A stretch of 64,000 bases of DNA from JBBWZH01 sp035544115 (lineage in GTDB: Bacteria; Actinomycetota; Actinomycetes; Mycobacteriales; CADCTP01): assembly GCA_963714145.1 (NCBI GenBank), contig OY970235.1, forward strand, positions 7,440,001 to 7,504,000, read 5' to 3'. The notes beneath the pieces are model-generated. The model made no database searches and was not told where the DNA came from. It saw nothing but the letters and a program-made list of their open reading frames with translations. Positions 34,890-44,557 of the stretch are shown here, one piece after another. Position 1 is the stretch's first letter, and each line of letters begins with the position of its first letter. Both the position numbers and the translations under genes were made by a program.

Positions 34890-35795
34890 GTGGGTGTGCT
34901 GCAGCGCTTCGAGCGGCGCCTAGAGGGCCTCGTCGGCACTGCCTTCGCCCGGATCTTCAAGGGCCAGGTCGAGCCGGTCGAGGTGGCGAAGGCACTGCAA
35001 CGTGAGGCCGAGGCCCAACGAGCCATAGTGGGAACGGACCGGATACTGGTGCCGAACCGGTATGTGGTCGAGCTCGGCCCAAGCGACCATGAACGGCTCG
35101 CTCCGTGGGAGACCCAGCTCACGAACACACTGGCCGAGATGGTGCAGGAGTACGTCGACGACGAAGGCTGGTCGACGTTTGGCGATATCGAAGTTCACCT
35201 CGACCGCAACGACGACTTCCGGACCGGGATGTTCACTGTGAGCAGCAGCGTGGATCCGAACGCCGGCCCCCGGCGCCGCCCGTACAACTCGTTGAGCATG
35301 CCGGCGGTGCCCGCCGCGCAGAGCCAGGCGGGTCCCGGCGGGTACGGCGGCGGCTACGCCGATGGCTACGGCGGGTATCAGCAGCAGGACGGGTACGGCG
35401 GGGGTGGCCAGCCCGGCTACGCCGACCCGTATGCGGACCCGTACGGGCAGCAGCAGCCGGAGCAGCAGCCGGCGGCGGGGGTGCCGCCGCCGTACCAGCG
35501 CAGCCGGGTGCGGCACATCCTGACGGTGGACGGCAGCGAGCTCTGGCACGAGTTGCAGGCCGGCAGCAACGTGATCGGCCGCGGTCAGGACGCGGACCTG
35601 CGGCTGCCGGACACCGGGGTGTCCCGCCGGCACATCGACATCCGGTTCGACGGCGCGGTGGCCGTGCTGCATGACTTGGGCTCGACTAACGGGACGACGG
35701 TGAACGGCCACCGGGCGCAGAGCTGGCAGTTGCAGCATGGCGATGTGATCCGGCTCGGTCACACCGTGCTGGTGTACCGCCAGGACGCGGCATGA
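34890..35795 (+). CDS. fhaA: FHA-domain protein FhaA
   Basis: A 301-aa cytoplasmic FHA protein of the growth-control operon. Residues 1-120 form the DUF3662 domain (FERRLEGLVGTAFARIFKGQ, ALQREAEAQ), 130-205 are a Gly/Tyr/Gln-rich linker, and 215-300 the FHA domain with GRGQDADLRLPDTGVSRRH and DLGSTNGTTVNG. In mycobacteria it binds phosphorylated MviN/MurJ and PknB substrates. GTG start at 34890 with GAGGAGG upstream. First gene of the fhaA-fhaB-pstP-rodA-pbpA-pknA-pknB run; a TACCAT -10-like hexamer at 34854 may belong to its promoter. Confidence 0.93.
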   Translation: MGVLQRFERRLEGLVGTAFARIFKGQVEPVEVAKALQREAEAQRAIVGTDRILVPNRYVVELGPSDHERLAPWETQLTNTLAEMVQEYVDDEGWSTFGDIEVHLDRNDDFRTGMFTVSSSVDPNAGPRRRPYNSLSMPAVPAAQSQAGPGGYGGGYADGYGGYQQQDGYGGGGQPGYADPYADPYGQQQPEQQPAAGVPPPYQRSRVRHILTVDGSELWHELQAGSNVIGRGQDADLRLPDTGVSRRHIDIRFDGAVAVLHDLGSTNGTTVNGHRAQSWQLQHGDVIRLGHTVLVYRQDAA

Positions 35796-35889
35796 GCACG
35801 CCCGACCGTGTCACTCCGGGTGCGGACCGTGCCACTCCGCGGGTGCAGCGCGCCGCTCCGCACGTGCGGCGGGCCCGCGAGGGCGCTGG

Positions 35890-36366
35890 ATGAACGCTCC
35901 GATCGTCGTCCAGGTCCTGCGGTTCGGGTTCCTGGCGCTGCTCTGGATCTTCATCTTCGCTACGCTGCGCGTGATTCGGGCCGACCTGTTCGGCGCGGGC
36001 CAGCCCCGGGTGGCCGTGCCGGGGGTCCCCGCCCGGCCGGCGCCGGCCCGGCCGAAGCCAAAGCGGAAGGGAAAAGCCGCCACCCAGCTCGTGGTCACCG
36101 AAGGCGGCCTCGCCGGCACCCGCATCACGCTGGGCGAGCAGCCGATCATGATCGGGCGGGCGAACGACTCGACGCTTGTCTTGACCGATGACTACGCGAG
36201 CACCCGGCACGCGCGGTTGACCAGCAAGGACGGCGACTGGTACGTGGAGGACCTCGGATCCACCAACGGCACCTATCTGGATCGGGACAAGGTCTCCGGC
36301 CCGACCCTGGTGCCACCCGGCCTGGCGATCAGGATCGGCAAGACCGTTATCGAGCTGCGGTCCTGA
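35890..36366 (+). CDS. fhaB: FHA-domain protein FhaB (FipA)
   Basis: A 158-aa membrane-anchored FHA protein. The N-terminal helix (VVQVLRFGFLALLWIFIFATL, residues 6-27) anchors it; a basic Pro-rich stretch follows and then the FHA domain with IGRANDSTLVLTDDYASTRH and DLGSTNGTYLD. In relatives the FHA domain reads phospho-Thr on PknA/PknB and on divisome or elongasome partners. Stop-to-start gap to pstP is 5 bp. Confidence 0.93.
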   Translation: MNAPIVVQVLRFGFLALLWIFIFATLRVIRADLFGAGQPRVAVPGVPARPAPARPKPKRKGKAATQLVVTEGGLAGTRITLGEQPIMIGRANDSTLVLTDDYASTRHARLTSKDGDWYVEDLGSTNGTYLDRDKVSGPTLVPPGLAIRIGKTVIELRS

Positions 36367-36371
36367 GCCCG

Positions 36372-37733
36372 ATGAGTCTCGCGCTGCGCTATGCCGCCCG
36401 GTCCGACCGTGGGCTGATCCGGGACGGCAATGAGGACTCTGTATATGCCGGGCCGCGGCTGCTGGCCGTGGCTGACGGCATGGGCGGCCATGTCGCCGGC
36501 GAGGTGGCGAGCAAGATCGTGATCGGGGCGCTGGCCCGGCTGGACGAGGACCGGCCGACCGACGACCCGATCACCGAGCTGCGCGACGCCACCGAGGACG
36601 CGAACGAGCACCTGCGCCAGCTGGTCGTCCAGGATCCGAACCTGGAGGGCATGGGCACCACGCTGACCGCGATGCTGTTCCTGGGCAGCCGGATCGGCCT
36701 GGTGCACGTCGGCGACTCGCGGGCGTACCTGCTGCGCGGCGGCCAGCTGATGCAGATCACCCACGACGACACGTTCGTCCAGGCGCTGATCGACGAGGGC
36801 CGGCTGACCGAGGAGGAGGCGTCCAGCCATCCGCAGCGGTCGCTGATCCTGCGCGCGCTGAACGGCACCGACGTGGAGCCGGACCTGTCGATCAGGGAGG
36901 CCCGGATCGGCGACCGGTACCTGCTCTGCACGGACGGGCTGTCCGGCGTGGTGTCGGCGGAGACGATGCTGGAGGCGCTGCACATCCCGGACCCGCAGCA
37001 GTGCGCCGACCATCTGGTCGAGCTGGCGCTGCGCGGGGGCGGGCCGGACAACGTCACCTGCATCGTCGCCGACGTCATCGACGTGGAGTACGGCGACGAC
37101 GCCCCGGTCGTGGATGGCGCGGCCGGCGGCAACATCGGCCAGCGCGACCCGGCGGACAGCCCGGCGGCCCGGGCGGCGGCCAGCCAGCGGCAGAGCCGGT
37201 TGTCCCCGCCGGACGACGGGCCGGTCCGCCGCCGGCGGCGCCGCTCGCTGCTGTTCGCGCTGATCGTTCTGGTGGTGCTGGCCGGCGGCCTGTACGGGCT
37301 GTACCGGTGGACCCAGACGCAGTACTTCGTCGGCGCGGACGGCGACGAGGTGGCGGTGTACCAGGGCGTGAACGCGGCGGTCGGCCCGGTGAAGCTGTAC
37401 TCGGTGGTGCACACCAGCGGGCTCTGGCTGGACGACCTGCAGCAGGTGGCGCGCCGGCAGGTGGAGAGCGGGATCGGCGCGGCGAACCGGTCCGAGGCGG
37501 ATCGCATACTGTCCAACCTGGACGGTCAGACGCTGCCGACGTGCCAGTCGCTGGCCACGCCGCCGCCGAGCCCCACCCCGTCCCCGACGCCGGCGAAGAC
37601 CACCCCGAAGTCGACCGCCAAGCCGCCGGCGAAGACCACCCCGCCGGCGCGCACCACGCCGCCGGCCACCACCGTCACGCCGACCCCGACCGACCAGCCG
37701 ATCCCAGGGCAGGATTGCCGGGAGCCACACTGA
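36372..37733 (+). CDS. pstP: PP2C phosphatase PstP
   Basis: A 453-aa Ser/Thr phosphatase that reverses PknA/PknB phosphorylation. The PP2C core (residues 1-240) has GNEDSVYAGPRLLAVADGMGGH, GDSRAYLLRGGQL, CTDGLSG and GPDNVTCIVADV with the metal-binding Asp residues. Then comes a Pro/Arg linker, one transmembrane helix (LLFALIVLVVLAGGLYGLY) and an extracytoplasmic tail that ends in a Pro/Thr-rich run (TPSPTPAKTTPKST). The TGA overlaps the rodA ATG by one base. Confidence 0.95.
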   Translation: MSLALRYAARSDRGLIRDGNEDSVYAGPRLLAVADGMGGHVAGEVASKIVIGALARLDEDRPTDDPITELRDATEDANEHLRQLVVQDPNLEGMGTTLTAMLFLGSRIGLVHVGDSRAYLLRGGQLMQITHDDTFVQALIDEGRLTEEEASSHPQRSLILRALNGTDVEPDLSIREARIGDRYLLCTDGLSGVVSAETMLEALHIPDPQQCADHLVELALRGGGPDNVTCIVADVIDVEYGDDAPVVDGAAGGNIGQRDPADSPAARAAASQRQSRLSPPDDGPVRRRRRRSLLFALIVLVVLAGGLYGLYRWTQTQYFVGADGDEVAVYQGVNAAVGPVKLYSVVHTSGLWLDDLQQVARRQVESGIGAANRSEADRILSNLDGQTLPTCQSLATPPPSPTPSPTPAKTTPKSTAKPPAKTTPPARTTPPATTVTPTPTDQPIPGQDCREPH

Positions 37734-39133
37734 TGGCGGCACCCAATCCGACCGCCGTACCACGCCGCCGGGGCGTGGAGTTGGCCCTGCTGCTGTTCGC
37801 CGTGCTGCTCGTGGTCATCGCTGACACCATCGTGGACGCCACCCTGAACGACCGGGTCGGCTCGGATGTGATCACCTACGGGCTGGGCTTCGCGCTGATC
37901 TACGCGGTGGCACACGTGGCGGTGCGCTGGCTGGCCCCGTACGCGGACCCGGTGATCCTGCCGGCGGTGGCGCTGCTGAACGGGCTCGGGCTGGTGCTGA
38001 TCCGCCGGCTGGATATGGCCGAGGCGGAGAACGACCGCCGGCTGGGCCGGACCATCGAGACCGGCGCTGCCGGCGTCCAGGTGGTGTGGACGTGCATCGG
38101 GTTGGCCCTGTTCGTGGCCGTGCTGCTGGTGGTGCGCGATCATCGCGCGCTGTCCCGGTACGCGTACACGCTGGCCGCGGCGGGGCTGGCCTTCCTGGCC
38201 CTGCCGGCGATCCTGCCGGCCCGGTTCAGCGAGGTGAACGGCGCCAAGATCTGGATCCTGGTGGCCGGCTTCTCGATCCAGCCGGGCGAGTTCGCGAAGC
38301 TCGCGCTGATGATCTTCTTCGCCGCGTTCCTGGTGCAGAAACGGGACGTGCTGTCGCTGGCCAGCCGCCGGTTCATCGGCATCGACCTGCCCCGCGGCCG
38401 CGACCTGGGCCCGGTGCTGGTGGCCTGGGGGATGTCGGTGCTGGTGCTGGTCCGGGAGAAGGACCTGGGCACCTCGCTGCTGTTCTTCGGCATGTTCGTG
38501 GTGATGATCTACATCGCCACCGAGCGGACGTCCTGGCTGCTGATCGGCATCACCCTGTTCATCGGCGGTGCCTACCTGGCCTACCTGCAGTTCGGGCACG
38601 TGCAGCAGCGGGTGGCGATCTGGCTGCACCCGTTCAAGTACCGCAACGACGAGGGCTACCAGATCGTCCAGTCGCTGTTCGGGCTCGGCACCGGCGGGCT
38701 GTTCGGCACCGGTCTCGGCGGTGGCCGGCCGGACACCGTGCCGTTCGCCCGGACCGACTTCATCATCGCCACGGTCGGCGAGGAGCTGGGCCTGTTCGGG
38801 TTGGTCGCGCTGCTCGGCCTGTACGCGCTGATCGTGTCCCGCGGGTTCCGGGCGGCGCTGACCGTGCGTGACTCGTTCGGCAAGCTGCTGGCCGCGGGGC
38901 TGTCGTTCACACTGGCGTTCCAGGTGTTCATCGTGGTCGGCGGCGTCACCAAGCTGATCCCGCTGACCGGCCTGACCACCCCCTTCCTCTCTTATGGCGG
39001 TTCATCTCTGGTGGCCAACTTCGCGCTGATCGCCCTGCTGCTGCGCATCTCGGACGCGTCCCGCCGGCCACCCGCGCCGGCCACGCCGAGACCGCCGCTG
39101 GCCGAGGCGGTCACCGAGGTGGTGAGCCGGTGA
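37733..39133 (+). CDS. rodA: Peptidoglycan glycosyltransferase RodA (FtsW/RodA/SpoVE family)
   Basis: A 466-aa polytopic membrane protein with about 10 helices, polymerising lipid II in the elongation machinery. Family marks include FSIQPGEFAKLALMIFFA, VLVREKDLGTSLLFFGMFV, NDEGYQIVQSLFGLGTGGLF and the C-terminal IPLTGLTTPFLSYGGSSL. The ATG overlaps the pstP stop and the stop overlaps the pbpA GTG by 4 bp, showing tight translational coupling. RodA works with the class B PBP encoded next. Confidence 0.96.
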   Translation: MAAPNPTAVPRRRGVELALLLFAVLLVVIADTIVDATLNDRVGSDVITYGLGFALIYAVAHVAVRWLAPYADPVILPAVALLNGLGLVLIRRLDMAEAENDRRLGRTIETGAAGVQVVWTCIGLALFVAVLLVVRDHRALSRYAYTLAAAGLAFLALPAILPARFSEVNGAKIWILVAGFSIQPGEFAKLALMIFFAAFLVQKRDVLSLASRRFIGIDLPRGRDLGPVLVAWGMSVLVLVREKDLGTSLLFFGMFVVMIYIATERTSWLLIGITLFIGGAYLAYLQFGHVQQRVAIWLHPFKYRNDEGYQIVQSLFGLGTGGLFGTGLGGGRPDTVPFARTDFIIATVGEELGLFGLVALLGLYALIVSRGFRAALTVRDSFGKLLAAGLSFTLAFQVFIVVGGVTKLIPLTGLTTPFLSYGGSSLVANFALIALLLRISDASRRPPAPATPRPPLAEAVTEVVSR

Positions 39134-40605
39134 ACCGGCCGCTGCGCAGGGTGTCCATCGCCGCGCTGATCCTGTTCGGGCTGCTGGTGGCGAACGCGAA
39201 CTACGTGCAGGTGTTCGAGGGCGACAACCTGCGCACCGACTCGGGCAACACCCGGGTGCTGCTGGACGAGTACGAGCGGCAGCGCGGCGCGATCGTGGTG
39301 GACGGGAAGTCCCTCGCGGAGTCCCGGCCGACCAACGACAAGCTGAAGTACCTGCGCACGTACCCGTTCAAGGCCGCCTACGCGCCGGCCACCGGTTTCT
39401 ACTCGCTGATCTACGGCGCCACCGGGATCGAGCAGACCGACAACGACCTGCTCACCGGCAGCGACAACCGGCTGTTCACCCGGCGCCTGTCCGACCTGCT
39501 CACCGGCCGCGACCCGCGCGGCGGCAACGTCGTGCTGACGCTGAACCGGCAGGCCCAGGAGACCGCGTACAAGGAGCTGGCCGGGCGGCGCGGCGCGGTC
39601 GTCGCGCTGGACCCACGCAGCGGCGCGATCCTGGCCATGGTCAGCTCGCCGTCGTACGACCCGACGCTGCTCTCGTCGCACGACCCGACCGCGATCCGCG
39701 CCAACTACGACAAGCTCACCTCGGACGTCGACGCGCCGATGCTGGACCGGGCGATCAACCAGGCCTACCCGCCCGGCTCCACCTTCAAGGTGATCGTCTC
39801 GGCGGCCGCGCTGCAGAACGGCCGTACCCCGGACACCGTGCTGGACTGCCCGCACCGGTTGAAGCTGCCGCAGTCGACCAAGGAGCTCAAGAACTTCGGG
39901 GACGAGACCTGCGGCGCCGACCGGGTGCCGCTGATCACCGCGTTCACCAACTCGTTCAACACGGCGTTCGCGAAGCTCGGGATGGACCTGGGTGAGTCGA
40001 CGATCCGCCGGCAGGCGGAGGCGTTCGGGATCAGCGACAAGGGCTTCAGCATGCCGCTGGACGTGTCCGGCAGCTCGGTCGGCCCGATCACCGACCAGGC
40101 GGCGCTGGCCCAGTCCTCGATCGGCCAGCGGGACGTCAAGCTCACCCCGCTGCAGGGCGCGATGATCGCCGGCGCGGTCGCCAACCGGGGCCTGCTGATG
40201 AAGCCGTACCTGGTCAAGGAACTGCAGGCGCCGGACCTGTCCGTACTGGACTCGACCAAGCCGGAGCCGCTGAACCCGGACCAGCCGCAGGCCATCCCGG
40301 CCGAAGTGGCCGGCCAGCTCACCACGATGATGACCAGCGTCGTGAACAACGGCACCGGCAAGAAGGCCCAGATCGAGAACGTCCAGGTGGCCGGCAAGAC
40401 CGGCACGGCCGAGAACGCGCCGGGCAAGCAGCCGCACGCCTGGTTCATCGGGTTCGCGCCGGCCGACAACCCGACGGTCGCGGTCGCGGTGGTGATCGAG
40501 AACGCCGGCAACGAGAACAGCGAGGCGACCGGTGGCGAGGCGTCCGCGCCGATCGCCCGCGACGTGATCAAGGCCATCCTCGGCAGCCAACGCGGGGGCG
40601 GGTGA
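39130..40605 (+). CDS. pbpA: Penicillin-binding protein PbpA (class B transpeptidase)
   Basis: A 491-aa membrane-anchored transpeptidase that cross-links new peptidoglycan. The N-terminal helix VSIAALILFGLLVANANYV anchors it. The catalytic motifs are STFK (AYPPGSTFKVIVSAA), SFN (NSFNTAFAKLG) and KTGT (GKTGTAENAPGKQPHAWFIG), all intact. GTG start inside the rodA 3' end. It pairs with RodA as the elongation synthase; PknB-type kinases regulate such pairs. Confidence 0.95.
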   Translation: MNRPLRRVSIAALILFGLLVANANYVQVFEGDNLRTDSGNTRVLLDEYERQRGAIVVDGKSLAESRPTNDKLKYLRTYPFKAAYAPATGFYSLIYGATGIEQTDNDLLTGSDNRLFTRRLSDLLTGRDPRGGNVVLTLNRQAQETAYKELAGRRGAVVALDPRSGAILAMVSSPSYDPTLLSSHDPTAIRANYDKLTSDVDAPMLDRAINQAYPPGSTFKVIVSAAALQNGRTPDTVLDCPHRLKLPQSTKELKNFGDETCGADRVPLITAFTNSFNTAFAKLGMDLGESTIRRQAEAFGISDKGFSMPLDVSGSSVGPITDQAALAQSSIGQRDVKLTPLQGAMIAGAVANRGLLMKPYLVKELQAPDLSVLDSTKPEPLNPDQPQAIPAEVAGQLTTMMTSVVNNGTGKKAQIENVQVAGKTGTAENAPGKQPHAWFIGFAPADNPTVAVAVVIENAGNENSEATGGEASAPIARDVIKAILGSQRGGG

Positions 40606-40612
40606 GATCGTC

Positions 40613-42604
40613 GTGCTCGCCCAGGACGCCCTGCTCGGCGATCGCTACCGGCTCACCAGCCGGATCGCCATCGGCGGCATGGGCGAGGTCTGGCGAGCGG
40701 AAGACATGGTGCTGAACCGCACCGTCGCGGTGAAGGTGCTCAAGAGCGAGCTGACCAGCGACCCGACGTTCCTGGCCCGGTTCCGGGCCGAGGCGCGGAC
40801 CACCGCGGCGCTGGCCCACCCGGGCATCGCGAACGTCTTCGACTACGGCGAGGCGGTGCTCGGCGGCCCCGGTGGGCTGCGCACCGCGTACCTGGTGATG
40901 GAGCACGTGGAAGGCGAGCCGCTGTCCGCGATCCTGGCCCGCGAGGTGCGGCTGACCCCGCCGCGGACGCTGGACATCGTCTGGCAGGCGGCCACCGCGC
41001 TGGACGTCGCGCACCGCACCGGCATCGCGCACCGGGACGTGAAGCCGGGCAACCTGCTGGTCCGCCCGGACGGGGTGGTGAAGGTCACCGACTTCGGCAT
41101 CGCCCGGGTGGCCGACTCGGTACCGCTGACCCAGAACGGGATGGTCGTCGGCACCGCCCAGTATTTCTCCCCGGAGCAGGCCGAGGGCCGGGCGGTGACC
41201 GCGGCCAGCGACGTCTACTCCCTCGGCGTGGTCGCGTACGAATGCCTGGCCGGCCGGCTGCCGTTCGTCGCGGATACCGCGGTCGCGGTCGCCGTGATGC
41301 AGATCCGGGACACGCCGCCGCCGCTGCCGAACGACGTCCCGCCGACCGTGCGCGAGCTGGTCGCCCGGGCGATGGCGAAGGACCCACGGCACCGGTACGG
41401 CACCGGCGGCGAGTTCGCCGCGGCGGTCCGCGCGGTGCAGGAGCGGCCGTACGACGACCCGAACACGGTGGTCCCGGTGCCGCTCGGCGGCGGTGTGGCC
41501 GGCCCGCTGCCCGGCCAGCCCGGGCACCCCGGCCAGCCTGGACACCCCAGCCAGCCCGGCGCTCCGCCGCCGACCGGCGGGATCGGCGGGATCGCCCCGT
41601 CCGGCCTGACCGGCGCGCCAGCCGGCATGGGCGGCGCGGTACCACCCACCCCGAACCGGACCGGCCCCATCGGCCCGCCCGGCCCGCCCACACTCGGGCC
41701 ACCCGGGCCGGGTGGGCCCGGCTGGCCGGGCGGCGGCGTCACCGGCGGGTCGGCCGCCGGGCCGACGGCCGGCGGCATGCACGACCACGGCGCCGGCATC
41801 GGTCCGGGCGGTGCCGGCGGACCGACCGGCACCCCGGCCGGGGTCGGCCCAGGCAGCACGGGCCCGGGAGGTCCGGGAGGCCAAGGTGGGCCGGGCGGCC
41901 AGGGCGGGCAGGCGGGGATGCCGGCCGGGCCGCCGAGTGCCGCCGGGCCGGCGGGCATGCCTGGTACCGGAGGCGGTCCCGGCGCGCCGGCGGGCACCGG
42001 CACGGCCGGCGTGCCGCCCCGGACCGGGATCGGGCCGGCGTATCCGGTGCACCCGTCCAGCCACCTCACCCCGGCCGGCGCACCGGTGCCGTACCGGCGG
42101 ACGCCGCGCTGGCCGGTCTGGGTGGCCGCGTTGATCGTCGCGCTGCTGGTCGCCGCCGGCGCGGTCACGCTGATCAAGGTCCGGCACGGTTCGAACAGCT
42201 CGGACGGGCGGCCGCGACCAGCCCCGTCCGATCAGGGCGCTCCAGCCGGCCCGAACCAACCCGGGCCCAAGCAGCCCGGGCCGAACCAGCCCGGCCAGCT
42301 GAGCACACCGGCCAGCACGCCGAGCTACGGCGGGGTACCGGCGGACACCGTCGCACCCCCGGCCGACAGCGACCGGGACGACGGCTTCGTGCTGGTCACG
42401 CCGTCGGACTACATCGGTCAGAATCAGGAAATCGTGGTCCGCCAGCTCACCGCACTGGGGCTGCTCACCCACGTTGAGAATGCTGCGGAAGGATCTGCGG
42501 GGCCGGCCGGCACGGTCGCCAAGCTGTATCCGACCGGAAAAGTTCGCCGACACACGCTCATCACGGTGTTCGCGATCCGCACGGATCGCTCCCGGAACAG
42601 GTAA
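40613..42604 (+). CDS. pknA: Serine/threonine-protein kinase PknA with a PASTA-like tail
   Basis: A 663-aa receptor kinase. The catalytic domain (residues 8-270) has VAVKVLKSEL, the HRDVKPGNLL loop and DFGIARVAD, all intact. Residues 290-490 are a Pro/Gly-rich linker of low complexity (GQPGHPGQPGHPSQPG). One transmembrane helix (WPVWVAALIVALLVAAGAV) is followed by a disordered stretch and a single PASTA-like module (GFVLVTPSDYIGQNQEIV...). A PASTA module in PknA is unusual; PknB normally carries them. GTG start 7 bp after pbpA. Confidence 0.93.
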   Translation: MLAQDALLGDRYRLTSRIAIGGMGEVWRAEDMVLNRTVAVKVLKSELTSDPTFLARFRAEARTTAALAHPGIANVFDYGEAVLGGPGGLRTAYLVMEHVEGEPLSAILAREVRLTPPRTLDIVWQAATALDVAHRTGIAHRDVKPGNLLVRPDGVVKVTDFGIARVADSVPLTQNGMVVGTAQYFSPEQAEGRAVTAASDVYSLGVVAYECLAGRLPFVADTAVAVAVMQIRDTPPPLPNDVPPTVRELVARAMAKDPRHRYGTGGEFAAAVRAVQERPYDDPNTVVPVPLGGGVAGPLPGQPGHPGQPGHPSQPGAPPPTGGIGGIAPSGLTGAPAGMGGAVPPTPNRTGPIGPPGPPTLGPPGPGGPGWPGGGVTGGSAAGPTAGGMHDHGAGIGPGGAGGPTGTPAGVGPGSTGPGGPGGQGGPGGQGGQAGMPAGPPSAAGPAGMPGTGGGPGAPAGTGTAGVPPRTGIGPAYPVHPSSHLTPAGAPVPYRRTPRWPVWVAALIVALLVAAGAVTLIKVRHGSNSSDGRPRPAPSDQGAPAGPNQPGPKQPGPNQPGQLSTPASTPSYGGVPADTVAPPADSDRDDGFVLVTPSDYIGQNQEIVVRQLTALGLLTHVENAAEGSAGPAGTVAKLYPTGKVRRHTLITVFAIRTDRSRNR

Positions 42605-42621
42605 GGACGACTGAGACCCTC

Positions 42622-44400
42622 ATGACCATGCCACGGCTGCTGGGATCGCGATACGAGATCGGTGAGGTGCTGGGCTACGGCGGGATGGCCGAAGTGCACC
42701 TGGGCCGCGACGTACGCCTCGGCCGCGAGGTCGCGGTCAAGGTGCTGCGCGCGGACCTGGCGCGGGACCCGTCGTTCCAGACCCGGTTCCGCCGCGAGGC
42801 ACAGGCAGCCGCGTCGCTGAACCACCCGGCGATCGTGGCGGTGTACGACACCGGGGAGGACTCGGCGGTCGCCGGCGCCACCCCGTACATCGTGATGGAG
42901 TACGTCGAGGGCCGGACGGTTCGCGACATCCTCAAGGCCGAGGGCCGGATCATGCCGCGCCGGGCGATGGAGATCACCGCCGACGTCTGCGCCGCGCTGG
43001 ACTTCAGCCACCGCAACGGCATCGTGCACCGGGACGTGAAGCCGGGCAACGTGATGATCACCCTGGCCGGTGCGGTCAAGGTGATGGACTTCGGCATCGC
43101 CCGCGCGGCCGCCGATGCCGGCGCGACGGTGACCGCGACCGCCGCCGTGATCGGTACCGCGCAGTACCTCTCGCCGGAGCAGGCCCGCGGCGAGAACGTG
43201 GACGCCCGCTCGGACGTGTACTCCACCGGCTGCATGCTGTACGAGCTGATCACCGGGCACCCACCGTTCACCGGCGATTCGCCGGTCGCGGTCGCCTACC
43301 AGCACGTCCGGGAGATGGCACCGCCGCCGAGCTCGTCCAACCCGGACGTGCCGCCGGAGCTGGACGCGATCGTGATGAAGTCGATGGCGAAGAACCCGGC
43401 GAACCGGTACCAGACCGCCGCCGAGATGCGGGCCGACCTGGTCCGTGCGATCAACGGCCGGCCGGTGTCGGCGGAGCCGGTGCTGTCCGACGAGGAGCGC
43501 ACCACCATCCTCGGCGGCCCGGCCGGCACCGGCATGACCACCGCCGGCTACCAGAACTACGGCCAGCGCGGCCGCACCCCGCCGGAGCCGCAGCGGCGCA
43601 ACCGGACGATCGGCTGGATCGCGCTGGCCGTCGCCGTGCTGCTGGTGTTCGTGCTGGCCGCGTTCCTGACCTCCCGGCTGCTCGGCAACAAGACCTCCAC
43701 GGTCGCGGTGCCGAACCTGGTCGGCAAGACCAAGGCCGCCGCCGACCAGCAACTGCGCGACGAGAAGCTGGTCCCGAACTTCGCCGTCCAGGCGTCCACA
43801 CCGGATCAGAAGGACAAGGTGCTCAGCACCGACCCGCCGGCCGGTATCTCGCTCAAGGAGGGCAGCACGGTCACCGTCGCCATCGGCGGCGGCCCGGCCA
43901 GCGTGACCGTGCCGCCGCTGGACGGGCTGAGCTTCGAACAGGCCCGCGGCCAGCTGATCGCCGCCAACCTCGGGGTGAAGCGGAACGACGTGGACAGCGA
44001 CAAGCTGGTCGGCACCGTGCTCGACAGCAACCCGAAGGCCGGTACCCGGGTCTCCGTGGGCCAGGTCGTCACGCTGAACGTGAGCAACGGCAAGGTCGCG
44101 ATCCCGAACGTGATCGGCCAGACCGCGTCCGAGGCCAAGGCGACGCTGAACCAGAAGGGCTTCTTCAACGTCACGGTCAGCACCCAGGTGCCGAACGACG
44201 ACTTCACCCCAGGCACCGTGTTCGACCAGAGCCCGGTCGGCGGCTCCAAGGCCACCACCGATCAGAAAATCACGATCGTGGTGGCGAAGCAGAAGCCGGT
44301 GATCACCACGCCGCCGACCACCCCGCCGACGACGCCGCCGACCACGCCACCGCCGTCCAGCACGACCCCGGCCCCGACGACCACACCGCCACCCCCGTGA
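42622..44400 (+). CDS. pknB: PASTA Ser/Thr kinase PknB
   Basis: A 592-aa essential-type receptor kinase of cell growth and division. The kinase domain (residues 10-275) has VAVKVLRADL, HRDVKPGNVM and DFGIARA with intact Lys and Asp. A linker follows, then a transmembrane helix (IGWIALAVAVLLVFVLAAF) and three PASTA modules that bind muropeptides (VPNLVGKTKAAADQQL, VPPLDGLSFEQARGQL, IPNVIGQTASEAKATL). A Pro/Thr tail ends the protein. It is the last gene of the operon and is followed by a strong terminator. Confidence 0.96.
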   Translation: MTMPRLLGSRYEIGEVLGYGGMAEVHLGRDVRLGREVAVKVLRADLARDPSFQTRFRREAQAAASLNHPAIVAVYDTGEDSAVAGATPYIVMEYVEGRTVRDILKAEGRIMPRRAMEITADVCAALDFSHRNGIVHRDVKPGNVMITLAGAVKVMDFGIARAAADAGATVTATAAVIGTAQYLSPEQARGENVDARSDVYSTGCMLYELITGHPPFTGDSPVAVAYQHVREMAPPPSSSNPDVPPELDAIVMKSMAKNPANRYQTAAEMRADLVRAINGRPVSAEPVLSDEERTTILGGPAGTGMTTAGYQNYGQRGRTPPEPQRRNRTIGWIALAVAVLLVFVLAAFLTSRLLGNKTSTVAVPNLVGKTKAAADQQLRDEKLVPNFAVQASTPDQKDKVLSTDPPAGISLKEGSTVTVAIGGGPASVTVPPLDGLSFEQARGQLIAANLGVKRNDVDSDKLVGTVLDSNPKAGTRVSVGQVVTLNVSNGKVAIPNVIGQTASEAKATLNQKGFFNVTVSTQVPNDDFTPGTVFDQSPVGGSKATTDQKITIVVAKQKPVITTPPTTPPTTPPTTPPPSSTTPAPTTTPPPP

Positions 44401-44419
44401 GCTGAACCCAGCCAGCCGT

Positions 44420-44451
44420 CGGGCCGGCTCCCCGCTGTGGGAGCCGGCCCG
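44420..44451 (+). terminator. Terminator of the fhaA-pknB operon
   Basis: A 13-bp perfect stem, CGGGCCGGCTCCC (44420-44432) with GGGAGCCGGCCCG (44439-44451), loop CGCTGT, starting 20 bp after the pknB stop. The following 100 bp to the pabA stop hold short GTCCGGCGGGGTG-like repeats and no gene. Confidence 0.7.
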
Positions 44452-44557
44452 ATCGCTGTCTGGTGGGTGGCTGTCCGGCGAGTGGCAAGTCCGGCGGGGT
44501 GCAGTCCGGCGGGGTGGCGGGGTAGCGGTCCGGCGGGGTGGCTGTCCGGCGGGATGT

